From contig NZ_CP016268.1 of the NCBI RefSeq assembly GCF_001677435.1, positions 981,001 through 1,045,000 on the forward strand: a stretch of 64,000 nucleotides of DNA. The letters are read 5' to 3'. Below the pieces are notes generated by a model. That model saw only the letters and a program-made list of their open reading frames with translations. It was not told where the DNA came from and ran no database searches. Origin of the DNA: Woeseia oceani (GTDB lineage: Bacteria > Pseudomonadota > Gammaproteobacteria > Steroidobacterales > Woeseiaceae). Positions 34,686 to 42,733 of this stretch are shown here, one piece after another; the stretch's first letter is position 1, and each line of letters begins with the position of its first letter. A program made the position numbers and the translations under genes.

Positions 34686-36122
34686 CTAGACGATTGACAT
34701 GCTGTGCGAGACGTTCTTTGTAATCATGTAGTTGTGCAGTCCTTCCGTGCCGCCTTCGCGGCCGAATCCGCTGGATTTTACACCTCCAAATGGCGTCTCC
34801 GGGAGCGATGCCTCCAGCGTGTTGATTGAAACGTTGCCTGCCTCAATAAGTTCCACCATGCGGTCGGCATAGTCTGCGCGGTTAGTGAATCCGTATGCCG
34901 CGAGACCAAAGGGCACGGAATTAGCTTTGTCAATGCCCTCGTCAAGAGAAGCAATCGGGTTGATGATGGCCAGAGGGCCAAATGGTTCTTCCTGCATGAC
35001 ACGCGCATTGTCCGGGACATTGACCAGTACTGTAGGCGCAAAGAAGTAGCCTTTGTCACCTATCCTGCCTCCGCCGGTCTTGACTTCTGCGCCGCAGCGC
35101 CTCGCGTCTTCAACCAGATCTGTCAGCACGGCGAGTCTGCGCTCATGGGCGACAGGTCCCATTTCTACGCCAGCGGTTACACCGTTGCCGACGACCGTTT
35201 CGGCGGCACGCTTTACAAATATCTCGGTATATTCGTCAAAAATACTTTCATGCACGAAGAATCGTGTCGGGGACGTACAGACCTGACCCGCATTGCGCAT
35301 TTTTCTGATTGCGCCACTGATTGCGGCCGACTGAACATTGGTGTCCTCGCATACAATAACTGGTGCGTGACCACCCAACTCCATCAGAACCGGTGTCATG
35401 TACTGTGCAGCCAGTGTAGTAAGTAGCTTGCCAACAGCCGTAGAGCCAGTCAGCGCGACCAGGCGAACCTGTTCCTTCCGTATCAAATGATCGGAAATCT
35501 CCGCGGGCGTACCAAACACCAAATTCAATACGCCCGGAGGCAAGCCTGCATCGTGCAGTGCCCTCGCAATGTGAACCGCACCGGCCGGGGTCTCTTCGGC
35601 CGCCTTGAGAATGATTGAGCATCCTGAAGCGATGGCGCCAGCTATTTTTCGGCAAGGCTGGCTCATTGGAAAGTTCCAGGGCGAAAAGGCGGCAACTATA
35701 CCGATTGGCTGTTGATGCACGATGTAGCGAATACCGGGAGCACTGGGAATCACACGGCCATAAGTTCGCGTCGCTTCACCTGCGTCCCATTCCAGGAATT
35801 CGCAACCACGAATGACCTCAAGTCGAGCTTGATCGAGCGGCTTTCCATGTTCGGCGGTTATGGCTGCGGCGATGTCTTCCTGCCGTTCGCGCATCAGTGC
35901 GGCGGCTTTCAGCAGGACGTTCGCTCGTTTAATGGGTGGTGTCCGGCGCCAAATCTGGAAGCCCGCAGCAGCCGATTCGAGCGCGTCGTCCAGATCGCTT
36001 ATTGACGCGTGAGGTACGCGCCCGATTTCTTCTTCGGTTGCCGGGTTCAGCACAGGCAAATCGTCAACGGTCTTACGCCATTGGCCGTTGATGTAGAGCA
36101 TAATTTCCGGGTAGGTGTTCAT
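34686..36122 (-). CDS. NAD(P)-dependent aldehyde dehydrogenase, succinate-semialdehyde type
   Basis: 478 residues, the usual length. The cofactor region shows FSPWNFPMSQPCRKIAGA and the LTGSTAVGKLL block; the general base Glu is in LMELGGHAP; the catalytic cysteine is in NAGQVCTSPTRFFVH; the C-terminal EEPFGP and NTLEASLPETPFGGVKSSG blocks are as in GabD-like enzymes. It should oxidise a semialdehyde to its acid. The gene lies 108 bp downstream of a LysR gene and an L-aspartate dehydrogenase-like gene on the same strand, so it may belong to that regulator's targets. Substrate uncertain. Confidence 0.92.
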   Translation of the reverse strand: MNTYPEIMLYINGQWRKTVDDLPVLNPATEEEIGRVPHASISDLDDALESAAAGFQIWRRTPPIKRANVLLKAAALMRERQEDIAAAITAEHGKPLDQARLEVIRGCEFLEWDAGEATRTYGRVIPSAPGIRYIVHQQPIGIVAAFSPWNFPMSQPCRKIAGAIASGCSIILKAAEETPAGAVHIARALHDAGLPPGVLNLVFGTPAEISDHLIRKEQVRLVALTGSTAVGKLLTTLAAQYMTPVLMELGGHAPVIVCEDTNVQSAAISGAIRKMRNAGQVCTSPTRFFVHESIFDEYTEIFVKRAAETVVGNGVTAGVEMGPVAHERRLAVLTDLVEDARRCGAEVKTGGGRIGDKGYFFAPTVLVNVPDNARVMQEEPFGPLAIINPIASLDEGIDKANSVPFGLAAYGFTNRADYADRMVELIEAGNVSINTLEASLPETPFGGVKSSGFGREGGTEGLHNYMITKNVSHSMSIV

Positions 36123-36230
36123 TGCCAGTGTCTCTCTTGCGGTATGCCGTGTCTGGGTATATTAGAAGTCTTCCATATGATGACCTGAATTAGGGGAATC
36201 CAGCTATCGGAAAAGCGGATATCAATGGGG

Positions 36231-37184
36231 TCAGCTCTTGCTCATCAGCTGCGCTGTCCGACGCAGTGCATGGAGAAACTCGGCACCGGCCGGCGACAGG
36301 CTGTCGGGCCCTCGATAGGAAACGCCGACCGGGCCATTGCCAAACGGCACAGACCAGTTTAATCGGGCAAGCACGCCAATGGCGATATCGTTTGACACGA
36401 CATGCTCTGGCATCAGCCCGATAAGGTTGCGCGTTTGCAAGAGCGAGCGATTGGTAAGGTAGGAAACCGATTCGAGAACGGCCGGCGGTATAAACTGTTC
36501 CTGGCTGACAAAAAACTGATCGATCTGGCGGCGCAGGGTCGTTTCCAGCGGTGGCAATATCCAGCCGAACGACTTTAGTTCGTCGAAAGAAACCGATGAC
36601 TTTGCGACAAGCGGGTGTTGCGTGCCAATTACAGCAAGAATGTGATCATCAAGCAGTTCTTCCTGAACCAGCCTGGCTTTAGCGCGGTAGGCAGGCAAGC
36701 GCCCCACGATCATGTCGATTTCACCCGAAAACAATGCTGGAATTAGCGCATCATTTGTTCCCTCAACCACTTTGATTGCTACGTTGGGACGGTTGGTAAG
36801 CACCGATTCGATGGCCTTTGGTAACAAACTGGGCGCAGCTGCCAACAGCGTACCGATGACAACTCGGCCGCTGTTGCCCTCGGTGAGATCGTCCAGTTCC
36901 TGAGCGGCGTTTGACACCTGCGCCAGTATCAATTTGCCGTGGCGGATCAGCGCTTCGCCGTATGCGGTCGGGACGACGCCTCGATTCGTCCGCTCGAATA
37001 ATTTCACTTCAAAATCGAGCTCCAGATCCTGAATCAATTTCGTGGCGGCGGGTTGCGATATCTGGAGTTCGCGAGAGGCGTTCTGGATGCTTCCGTATTG
37101 CCCGACGGCAACCAGCAATCGAAGTTGCTTCAACTTCAGGCGAGTAATCGCACGGTCCACTATGCGGGCATGACGGGCAATCAA
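36231..37184 (-). CDS. LysR-family transcriptional regulator
   Basis: 317 residues. The N-terminal helix-turn-helix reads LKLKQLRLLVAVGQYGS then ELQISQPAATKLIQDLE, and the effector domain follows (GRVVIGTLLAAAPSLLPKAI; GEIDMIVGRLPAY), resembling the GbpR/Cbl-like branch that controls sugar- or aromatic-acid genes. The start lies 1 bp after the stop of the aspartate-dehydrogenase-like gene, so the two form an operon. Unlike the LysR gene at 30.3-31.2 kb it is fully intact. Likely targets are the surrounding aldehyde dehydrogenase and the divergent DapA-like gene. Confidence 0.92.
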   Translation of the reverse strand: MIARHARIVDRAITRLKLKQLRLLVAVGQYGSIQNASRELQISQPAATKLIQDLELDFEVKLFERTNRGVVPTAYGEALIRHGKLILAQVSNAAQELDDLTEGNSGRVVIGTLLAAAPSLLPKAIESVLTNRPNVAIKVVEGTNDALIPALFSGEIDMIVGRLPAYRAKARLVQEELLDDHILAVIGTQHPLVAKSSVSFDELKSFGWILPPLETTLRRQIDQFFVSQEQFIPPAVLESVSYLTNRSLLQTRNLIGLMPEHVVSNDIAIGVLARLNWSVPFGNGPVGVSYRGPDSLSPAGAEFLHALRRTAQLMSKS

Positions 37185-37185
37185 A

Positions 37186-37977
37186 TCAGAAACCTATGGC
37201 CTTTGCTTCTTCTGCAAGCCTGCTCACTACGCTCATCGCAGCGAGTGCAGAGCTTTTTGGATTGTCGGGCAGAGAGCGTCCCCTGATTTCAAAAGAAAAG
37301 CGACCGAAATCGCCGACTGCCTGAATTTCGTGAACATTCTCAAAAACACCAGGATCGGCGATAAGTTTGACCTGTGTAAGATCGAATCCAATTCCCGCGA
37401 GCGCGACTGCGGCGGCGACATTGGCGTTCTTTGGGTATTCGGTAGCCGCCAACCGCGCCGAACCTTCAAAGTGTACTTCGGCGCCGGCCTTAAGATTGTC
37501 GAGGTCCAGCCTCTTGTCCGCGAGTGACCCTTTCCAGCTAAGCGGCGGCTTCCTGCCAATATAGGTGACGCTTTGCAAGCTTCCGACACGGGCGGCCCGT
37601 AGGCAGTCCAGCGCTCCAATCGCGCCGCTGGCGAGGTGCAGCCGTGTGTTGCCCTCAGTCGCGGCCTGTTCCAATTCGCGGTAAAGGTCCGGATCTGCCA
37701 GTGCGCCGATTGACACGGTGGTCAGAGCAGTACCGCGCCGCAGAATATCCGGCCCATGCGTACGTAACGCGGTGTGGCCGGCGCAGTCGATCATATGGTC
37801 TATGTCATCCGGCAAGTTCGCGACCGATGCAACGCATTCGGTTCCGGGGTACGACTTTTGACCGTTCTGTAACAATTGTGGTGGCAACAATATGGCCCTC
37901 AAAGTGTGGCCTTGCTCGACTAATTTGTCGCAGACATAGCTACCGATTGCGCCTACACCGATTATTGCGATGTTCAT
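37186..37977 (-). CDS. nadX: L-aspartate dehydrogenase-like oxidoreductase
   Basis: 263 residues, the normal length for NadX. The Rossmann motif is IAIIGVGAIGSYVCDKL; the family marks IDCAGHTALRTHG, HLASGAIGALDCLRAAR and ATEYPKNANVAAAVALAG (includes the conserved P-K-N-x-N-V) are all present. Characterised members oxidise L-aspartate to iminoaspartate, the substrate of NadA, but many homologues sit in catabolic clusters and act on other amino acids or amines. Here it is grouped with an aldehyde dehydrogenase, a LysR regulator and a DapA-like enzyme, so a catabolic role is as likely as NAD supply. Confidence 0.85.
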   Translation of the reverse strand: MNIAIIGVGAIGSYVCDKLVEQGHTLRAILLPPQLLQNGQKSYPGTECVASVANLPDDIDHMIDCAGHTALRTHGPDILRRGTALTTVSIGALADPDLYRELEQAATEGNTRLHLASGAIGALDCLRAARVGSLQSVTYIGRKPPLSWKGSLADKRLDLDNLKAGAEVHFEGSARLAATEYPKNANVAAAVALAGIGFDLTQVKLIADPGVFENVHEIQAVGDFGRFSFEIRGRSLPDNPKSSALAAMSVVSRLAEEAKAIGF

Positions 37978-38110
37978 GAGTTCCTCCGTAATGGCATTTC
38001 CATTATCGCAAGTTCAAGGCGCTTAGCTATCGTTTTTTACTATACCTAATTCTCGTCATTCGTATCGCCATTCCAGTATTGTTCGCGAAACAACGAAGGA
38101 GTTTACGGCT

Positions 38111-39064
38111 ATCAAATACTCTAAACTGGACGCCAAAGACTATGCCCGCGAGCACATGCGTGGCATTTGGGCAGCTGCGCTCAATCCGTTCAATAAGGAT
38201 CTTTCGCTCAACGAGGCAGGCCTGCGGGCGAACATCCGGCACTGGATTGATGACCTCGACATTAAAGGGCTGTTCATCGCCGGGAAGCAGGGCGAGTTCT
38301 TTTCGATGAGCCTCGATGAACGCAAGCGAAACTTTGAGGTTGCGGTTGACGAATGTGCCGGTAAGGCAGGAGTCATCATCTCGGTCTCGGACCAGAACTT
38401 CGACACAGTGCTTAAGCTCGCATTGCACGCTCAGAATTGTGGGGCTGACTACATCGTGGTTCACGCGCCGGTACTTAGTTTTGTCTACGATCGCGGCGAG
38501 GTTTTGTATCAATACTACAAGGCATTGTGCGATCGGCTGGATATCGGCATCGCCATGTGGAGCCATCCGGATTCTGGCTACATAATGACGCCGGAAGAGT
38601 GTGCGCGTATTGCCGAGCTACCCAATATTGTAGCAATCAAGTATTCGGTACCCCGTGAGATGTATGCTCAGTTGACCCGTATGGTTGGCGACAAGATTCA
38701 TGTTTCGACGGCATCAGAGGATGAATGGCTCGACAACATCGAAGAGCTGGGATGGCAGCTCTATTTATGTTCCTCACCGCCATACCATTATCAGACGAAG
38801 AACGACAAACGTATGGATGAGTATACGCGTCTGGCATTTGCAGGTAAGTTCGACGAGGCTCGACGCGTGCGCGATAGCCTTAATCCAGTTCGTGAGGCTG
38901 TATCGAAGTCGAGACCGGCGGATAAGCCGCAAGCGTTTGGCAAGTATTGGCAGGAACTGCTTGGGCAGGTTGGCGGGCATGTCCGACCACCAATGCTCGA
39001 GTTAACCGATGCTGAGAAAGCTGCGATCCGGACGGCTTTTGAAGGTTGCGGATTACGTACGTGA
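38111..39064 (+). CDS. Dihydrodipicolinate synthase/N-acetylneuraminate lyase superfamily enzyme
   Basis: The conventional ATG is at 38156 (302 residues). Upstream the same frame codes for KYSKLDAKDYAREH, a family-like leader, and the only good ribosome site (AAGGAG, 38096-38101) is placed for an ATC codon at 38111, giving 317 residues. No ATG, GTG or TTG lies there, so a rare AUC start or a point-mutated ATG is suggested. The barrel has GLFIAGKQGEFFSM, a tyrosine in DYIVVHAPVLSFVYDRGE and the Schiff-base lysine in NIVAIKYSVPREMY. It probably cleaves or dehydrates a 2-oxo acid. It diverges from the nadX operon. Confidence 0.85.
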   Translation: MKYSKLDAKDYAREHMRGIWAAALNPFNKDLSLNEAGLRANIRHWIDDLDIKGLFIAGKQGEFFSMSLDERKRNFEVAVDECAGKAGVIISVSDQNFDTVLKLALHAQNCGADYIVVHAPVLSFVYDRGEVLYQYYKALCDRLDIGIAMWSHPDSGYIMTPEECARIAELPNIVAIKYSVPREMYAQLTRMVGDKIHVSTASEDEWLDNIEELGWQLYLCSSPPYHYQTKNDKRMDEYTRLAFAGKFDEARRVRDSLNPVREAVSKSRPADKPQAFGKYWQELLGQVGGHVRPPMLELTDAEKAAIRTAFEGCGLRT

Positions 39065-39408
39065 ACCGGTAGATTGGTCACCGACAGTTCGGATACATGG
39101 TCGTTTAGCCGTACCTGAACCACTAAGACGGCAAATCCAAGAAGACAATGAAGAGCACGAGCGGCACGATTTCGCTCAGACGCAGCGGAATCGTGCCGGC
39201 ACATTCGAGCCGCCGCTGGTGATGAAGCACCAGCCCACACGGTCTCCGACTGAGTCCGACCCTGCACTCACGGCTGCCTGAGCCGATCTAAGCGACGCCG
39301 CCCGACAGGGAATGGACTGGATACGTACTCGCAAATCGTGCGAAGCTCAACGTTGATCCGCGCGGTAATAGTTTACCGGCGCCGGAAAATTTCACTGGAG
39401 ACTAATCA
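39065..39408. other. Intergenic stretch without a gene
   Basis: About 340 bp between the DapA-like gene and the dipeptidase. Short open frames overlap the upstream gene out of frame. No tRNA, repeat or convincing hairpin was seen. Confidence 0.5.
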
Positions 39409-41154
39409 ATGAGCTGGAACTCGATCCTGCAGAGAGCGGGACTGCGTGCTGTTGCATGTGCCTTGCTACTGTCAAGTTGCACCCTTGCGTTCGCGGATAT
39501 GGACAAGTCCGTAGCCGACACATTTTCCGTGGAGCTTTCTGGCGGTTCCTACGCGGGCTTCGATGAGTTCCTGCAAGCAGCGGAAACGCTCGACGTCGGG
39601 AAAGGCGTCGATATCAAGACACTGCGCAATGGCTACCGCGACGAGCAGGGCTTGACGGCCTCGCAGCGCAATACGCTGTACCGATTGCTCGGCATCTACG
39701 CCCGGCTTAAGTACGGCGATGAGGCGATGCAAATGTTGGCTGAACTGGTCGCCATCCCGACCTTCGAAGTCGAATCGCTGCCGCAGACCGAGAACCCCGA
39801 GTTCCAGCGGTTTGCCAAAGCGCTTGAAAACATTGCAAAAGACTTTGGCCTGGCGTTCCGCAATGTCGGCGGTCAGGTCTATGAAGTCACACTCGGCGAA
39901 CCACGCGGTGAATTGATCGGCTTGCATGCTCATGCGGATGTGGTGCCGGTTAATCCCGATCTCTGGGTACTTGATGACGGCACACGGCTCGACCCGTTCA
40001 AAGTGACGCGCATTGGCAATCGCATGTACGGACGCGGCACGCAGGATGACAAGAACGGCATCGTGGTCACTCTTTACGCGATGCGGATAGTTCAGGATGA
40101 GCAGTTGCCACTCCTGCACCACTTCCGCCTGCTGGTGGATACTCGCGAAGAGACCGGAGGCGACGCCATACCCTGGTACTTTGAGAGCAACCCGGTGCCG
40201 GACTACAACATTGCCCTGGACGGGGACTACCCGGTTGTAATCGCCGAAAAGGGCTATGGCGTGGTCATGGCCAGTTTCCCTGCGCGAGCGACCACTCCCG
40301 AAGGCGCGGCTGTGGTTGAAGTAACCGGTGGTCTGGCGACCAACCAGATTCCTGCGCAATCGACTGCGTGGATTCGCACAGCAGCGCCCGAGGTGCTGGT
40401 TACAACGCTCAAGCCGCTCGGTGACAGTTTCGCCGCGGAACACGGCGGCAATTTCAGCGTGGGTGCAAGTGTTGATTCGCGCGGTGTGCGCCTGGATGTC
40501 ATCGGCGTGTCCGCCCATTCATCCGACCCGGGTAGCGGCATAAACCCGGTGTCGAGAATGTTCGCCCTGTTGGACAAACTGCGTTCGGAAGGCGTCCTCG
40601 AAGCAAATCACTATACCGACGCGGCGCGGTACGCCACTGAGAACTGGGGCCTGGACTACCTCGGGACGCGTGCCGGCATTGCTTATTCCGACCCGTTCAT
40701 GGGGCCTCTCACGGCCGCGCAGACATTTGTTTCGAGTGAAGATGATCAATTGCGCACCGCAGTAAATCTGCGTTTGCCAATCGGTCGGCAACCGGGCGAA
40801 CTGGTCAGCGATTTGCAAGGCAGGCTCGAGACGTGGGCCGCAAGCAACGATATCGACGTAGAGTTTCAAACGGGCGCCCGTGATCCGATGTACCGCAATC
40901 CGGAGGGCGCCTGGGTCAATGCACTGCTGGACGTCGCCGTGGAGAATCTGAATATTCCCCGCGAGTTCGGTTCGTCCGCCGGCGGCACTTCGATTCACGA
41001 TCTGCCAAACGGCGTGCAATTTGGTTTGTCCCGGTCAGACGAGAAGTACACCGGGCACAATGCCGGTGAGTTCAAAACGGTGGATCAGTTCCTGCTCGAC
41101 CTTTCCATTGTTACCGAGATGATCGCGAGGCTAGGTGGCATGCGGGAGCTGTAA
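39409..41154 (+). CDS. Exported M20 dipeptidase (PepV-like)
   Basis: 581 residues, longer than cytoplasmic PepV because of an N-terminal extension of about 100 residues after the signal. The signal contains LLLSSC, a possible lipobox, although cleavage at LAFA is also possible. Zinc ligands of the M20 family are visible: HAHAD near residue 180, RGTQDDKNG near 210, the catalytic acidic pair in REETGG near 250, and a late histidine in YTGHNAGEF. It should cleave dipeptides in the periplasm or at the outer surface, consistent with the amino-acid theme of the flanking genes. It appears to be monocistronic. Confidence 0.9.
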   Translation: MSWNSILQRAGLRAVACALLLSSCTLAFADMDKSVADTFSVELSGGSYAGFDEFLQAAETLDVGKGVDIKTLRNGYRDEQGLTASQRNTLYRLLGIYARLKYGDEAMQMLAELVAIPTFEVESLPQTENPEFQRFAKALENIAKDFGLAFRNVGGQVYEVTLGEPRGELIGLHAHADVVPVNPDLWVLDDGTRLDPFKVTRIGNRMYGRGTQDDKNGIVVTLYAMRIVQDEQLPLLHHFRLLVDTREETGGDAIPWYFESNPVPDYNIALDGDYPVVIAEKGYGVVMASFPARATTPEGAAVVEVTGGLATNQIPAQSTAWIRTAAPEVLVTTLKPLGDSFAAEHGGNFSVGASVDSRGVRLDVIGVSAHSSDPGSGINPVSRMFALLDKLRSEGVLEANHYTDAARYATENWGLDYLGTRAGIAYSDPFMGPLTAAQTFVSSEDDQLRTAVNLRLPIGRQPGELVSDLQGRLETWAASNDIDVEFQTGARDPMYRNPEGAWVNALLDVAVENLNIPREFGSSAGGTSIHDLPNGVQFGLSRSDEKYTGHNAGEFKTVDQFLLDLSIVTEMIARLGGMREL

Positions 41155-41233
41155 CGTTGTGTTGACGGGCTGATACGGTGAACGAGAGTGGGGTCTGGTT
41201 GGAGATCGAAGGCTTCGCCTGACCGTAAGCAGC

Positions 41234-42706
41234 CTAAAAGGTACTGATCCCGCTCCACTCCATGAATCGGTACAGGCGGCGTCGCCAGAACGACCTATCT
41301 TCATAACGTTCGTAGGGCAAGCTGTAGATTCGGTCGTCAGTATTCTTCCAGCTTTCTTCAAAGTACTCGTGTGCCGCGACGAACACGGAATCCGAGTGGT
41401 GGCCCCTGACCACTACATCGGTTTCCAGATTGTAGTCATCCAGGTTGCGGCGCGTGAAGTTGGCTGAGCCGGTCACAATCACGTTGCGGCCGGTGTCGTC
41501 CTGAGCCAGCAACATCTTGCTGTGGCATTGCTCGCCCATGGAACTGCACCAGCGGATGGGAATACCGGCAGCGGTCAGTTCATGCGCGACCGGGCGGTTC
41601 GGGATCCCGTTTTTTTCCCGCCCGAATGCATCTTTGTTCGGATCCAGCAGCAATCGCAGCTTTGCACCGCGTTCGTGTGCTTGCTTCAGGGCTGCGATGA
41701 CCTCGCGATCCGACAGGTAAAACATCATCAAATCCAGCTTGTCGCCGACGGCTGCGCGGTTGATTTCTGCAAGGACCACGTCTTCTATCTTGCCTTCGGT
41801 GACTACCTGTACGGAGGTCGTGGCGTTCACATGATCACGCGGGATGTCGATCTCCACCGGTGCGTGGCCGGAAAGTTCGAGTACCGCGTTCTCGGACTGC
41901 AACAGATCGGCAACTGCCTCTCCTGTAAACCGAATAGCTGCATTTCGATGCGCGCTGCTGCCGTCGTGCGGATTGGCAGATGAGACGAAGCCGACGTAGG
42001 TCGAACCATGGTCAGCAATCAGTACCTTGCGATGATTCGCCTTGAAATTAAGCAGTTCAAGGTAACTGCGGATCGAAACACAGCCTGCACCTATGGGGTT
42101 CGGCAGTGTGTTTGCCGCAGAGTTGCCGAACGGTTTGAACAAAAGCCGCCAGAAAAAAGAATACACCGCATTACTGTCATGGAGCTTGCGCAAGTCGGTG
42201 ACCACCACCCGAATGCCGGCTTGTTCGAGTTGCTCGAAATAGGGCGATTGCAACCCACCATAGAGTTCATTGACGGGGTCAGTGATGACGACGATCAGCA
42301 TGTCCGGTTGTTGTTTCTTCTTGTCGATCAGCGCGTTCGTCAGCTCGCCAGCAAGCGGTCGGGTAGTTTCCGGTACAGGGCCCTGGAAGTCGTTGTAGAG
42401 GAACATGTCCAAAACGATGACTTCCTGAGCTTTATCAATGATCCGAAACAGGTCGTCAAAGAGCGCTTGTTCTACCTGCCGCTGGCCATTCTCATCGATC
42501 CAGCTTGTATCAGCGATGAAAGCCACTTCAGAGCTTGGGAATTCCCCACCTTGCAACGATAGACCGTCAGGCAGTGGCTTCAGATTCTGACAGCCGGAGA
42601 TGAGTGGAAAGGCCAGTATTGCCACCAGGATCAGGTGGAATCGTATGCTTGCCACTGTGTTTGTTGTTCGGTTCAAGATAGTTCGTACGTCCTGTCGTTC
42701 GTGCAT
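41234..42706 (-). CDS. Phospholipase D-like lipoprotein
   Basis: 490 residues with a lipoprotein signal ending in PLISGC. Two HKD half-sites are present: HRKVLIADHGSTYVGFVSSAN near residue 225 if read in parts (HxK, then D and GSxN-like), and CHSKMLLAQDD followed by GSANFTRRN near residue 395. Such enzymes cleave or transfer phosphodiester head groups, as in phospholipase D and cardiolipin synthase. The anchor places it at the periplasmic face of a membrane. It starts 27 bp after the stop of a patatin/beta-barrel gene on the same strand, so two phospholipid-active proteins appear co-expressed. Confidence 0.88.
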   Translation of the reverse strand: MHERQDVRTILNRTTNTVASIRFHLILVAILAFPLISGCQNLKPLPDGLSLQGGEFPSSEVAFIADTSWIDENGQRQVEQALFDDLFRIIDKAQEVIVLDMFLYNDFQGPVPETTRPLAGELTNALIDKKKQQPDMLIVVITDPVNELYGGLQSPYFEQLEQAGIRVVVTDLRKLHDSNAVYSFFWRLLFKPFGNSAANTLPNPIGAGCVSIRSYLELLNFKANHRKVLIADHGSTYVGFVSSANPHDGSSAHRNAAIRFTGEAVADLLQSENAVLELSGHAPVEIDIPRDHVNATTSVQVVTEGKIEDVVLAEINRAAVGDKLDLMMFYLSDREVIAALKQAHERGAKLRLLLDPNKDAFGREKNGIPNRPVAHELTAAGIPIRWCSSMGEQCHSKMLLAQDDTGRNVIVTGSANFTRRNLDDYNLETDVVVRGHHSDSVFVAAHEYFEESWKNTDDRIYSLPYERYEDRSFWRRRLYRFMEWSGISTF

Positions 42707-42733
42707 GATTTGGGAGTCTGGTCTTTCGGCACC

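Noticed and set aside
36150-36175. GTATATTAGAA string resembling half of the sulfide-locus operator
   Set aside because: Only one half matches and no sulfur gene is nearby; chance is sufficient.
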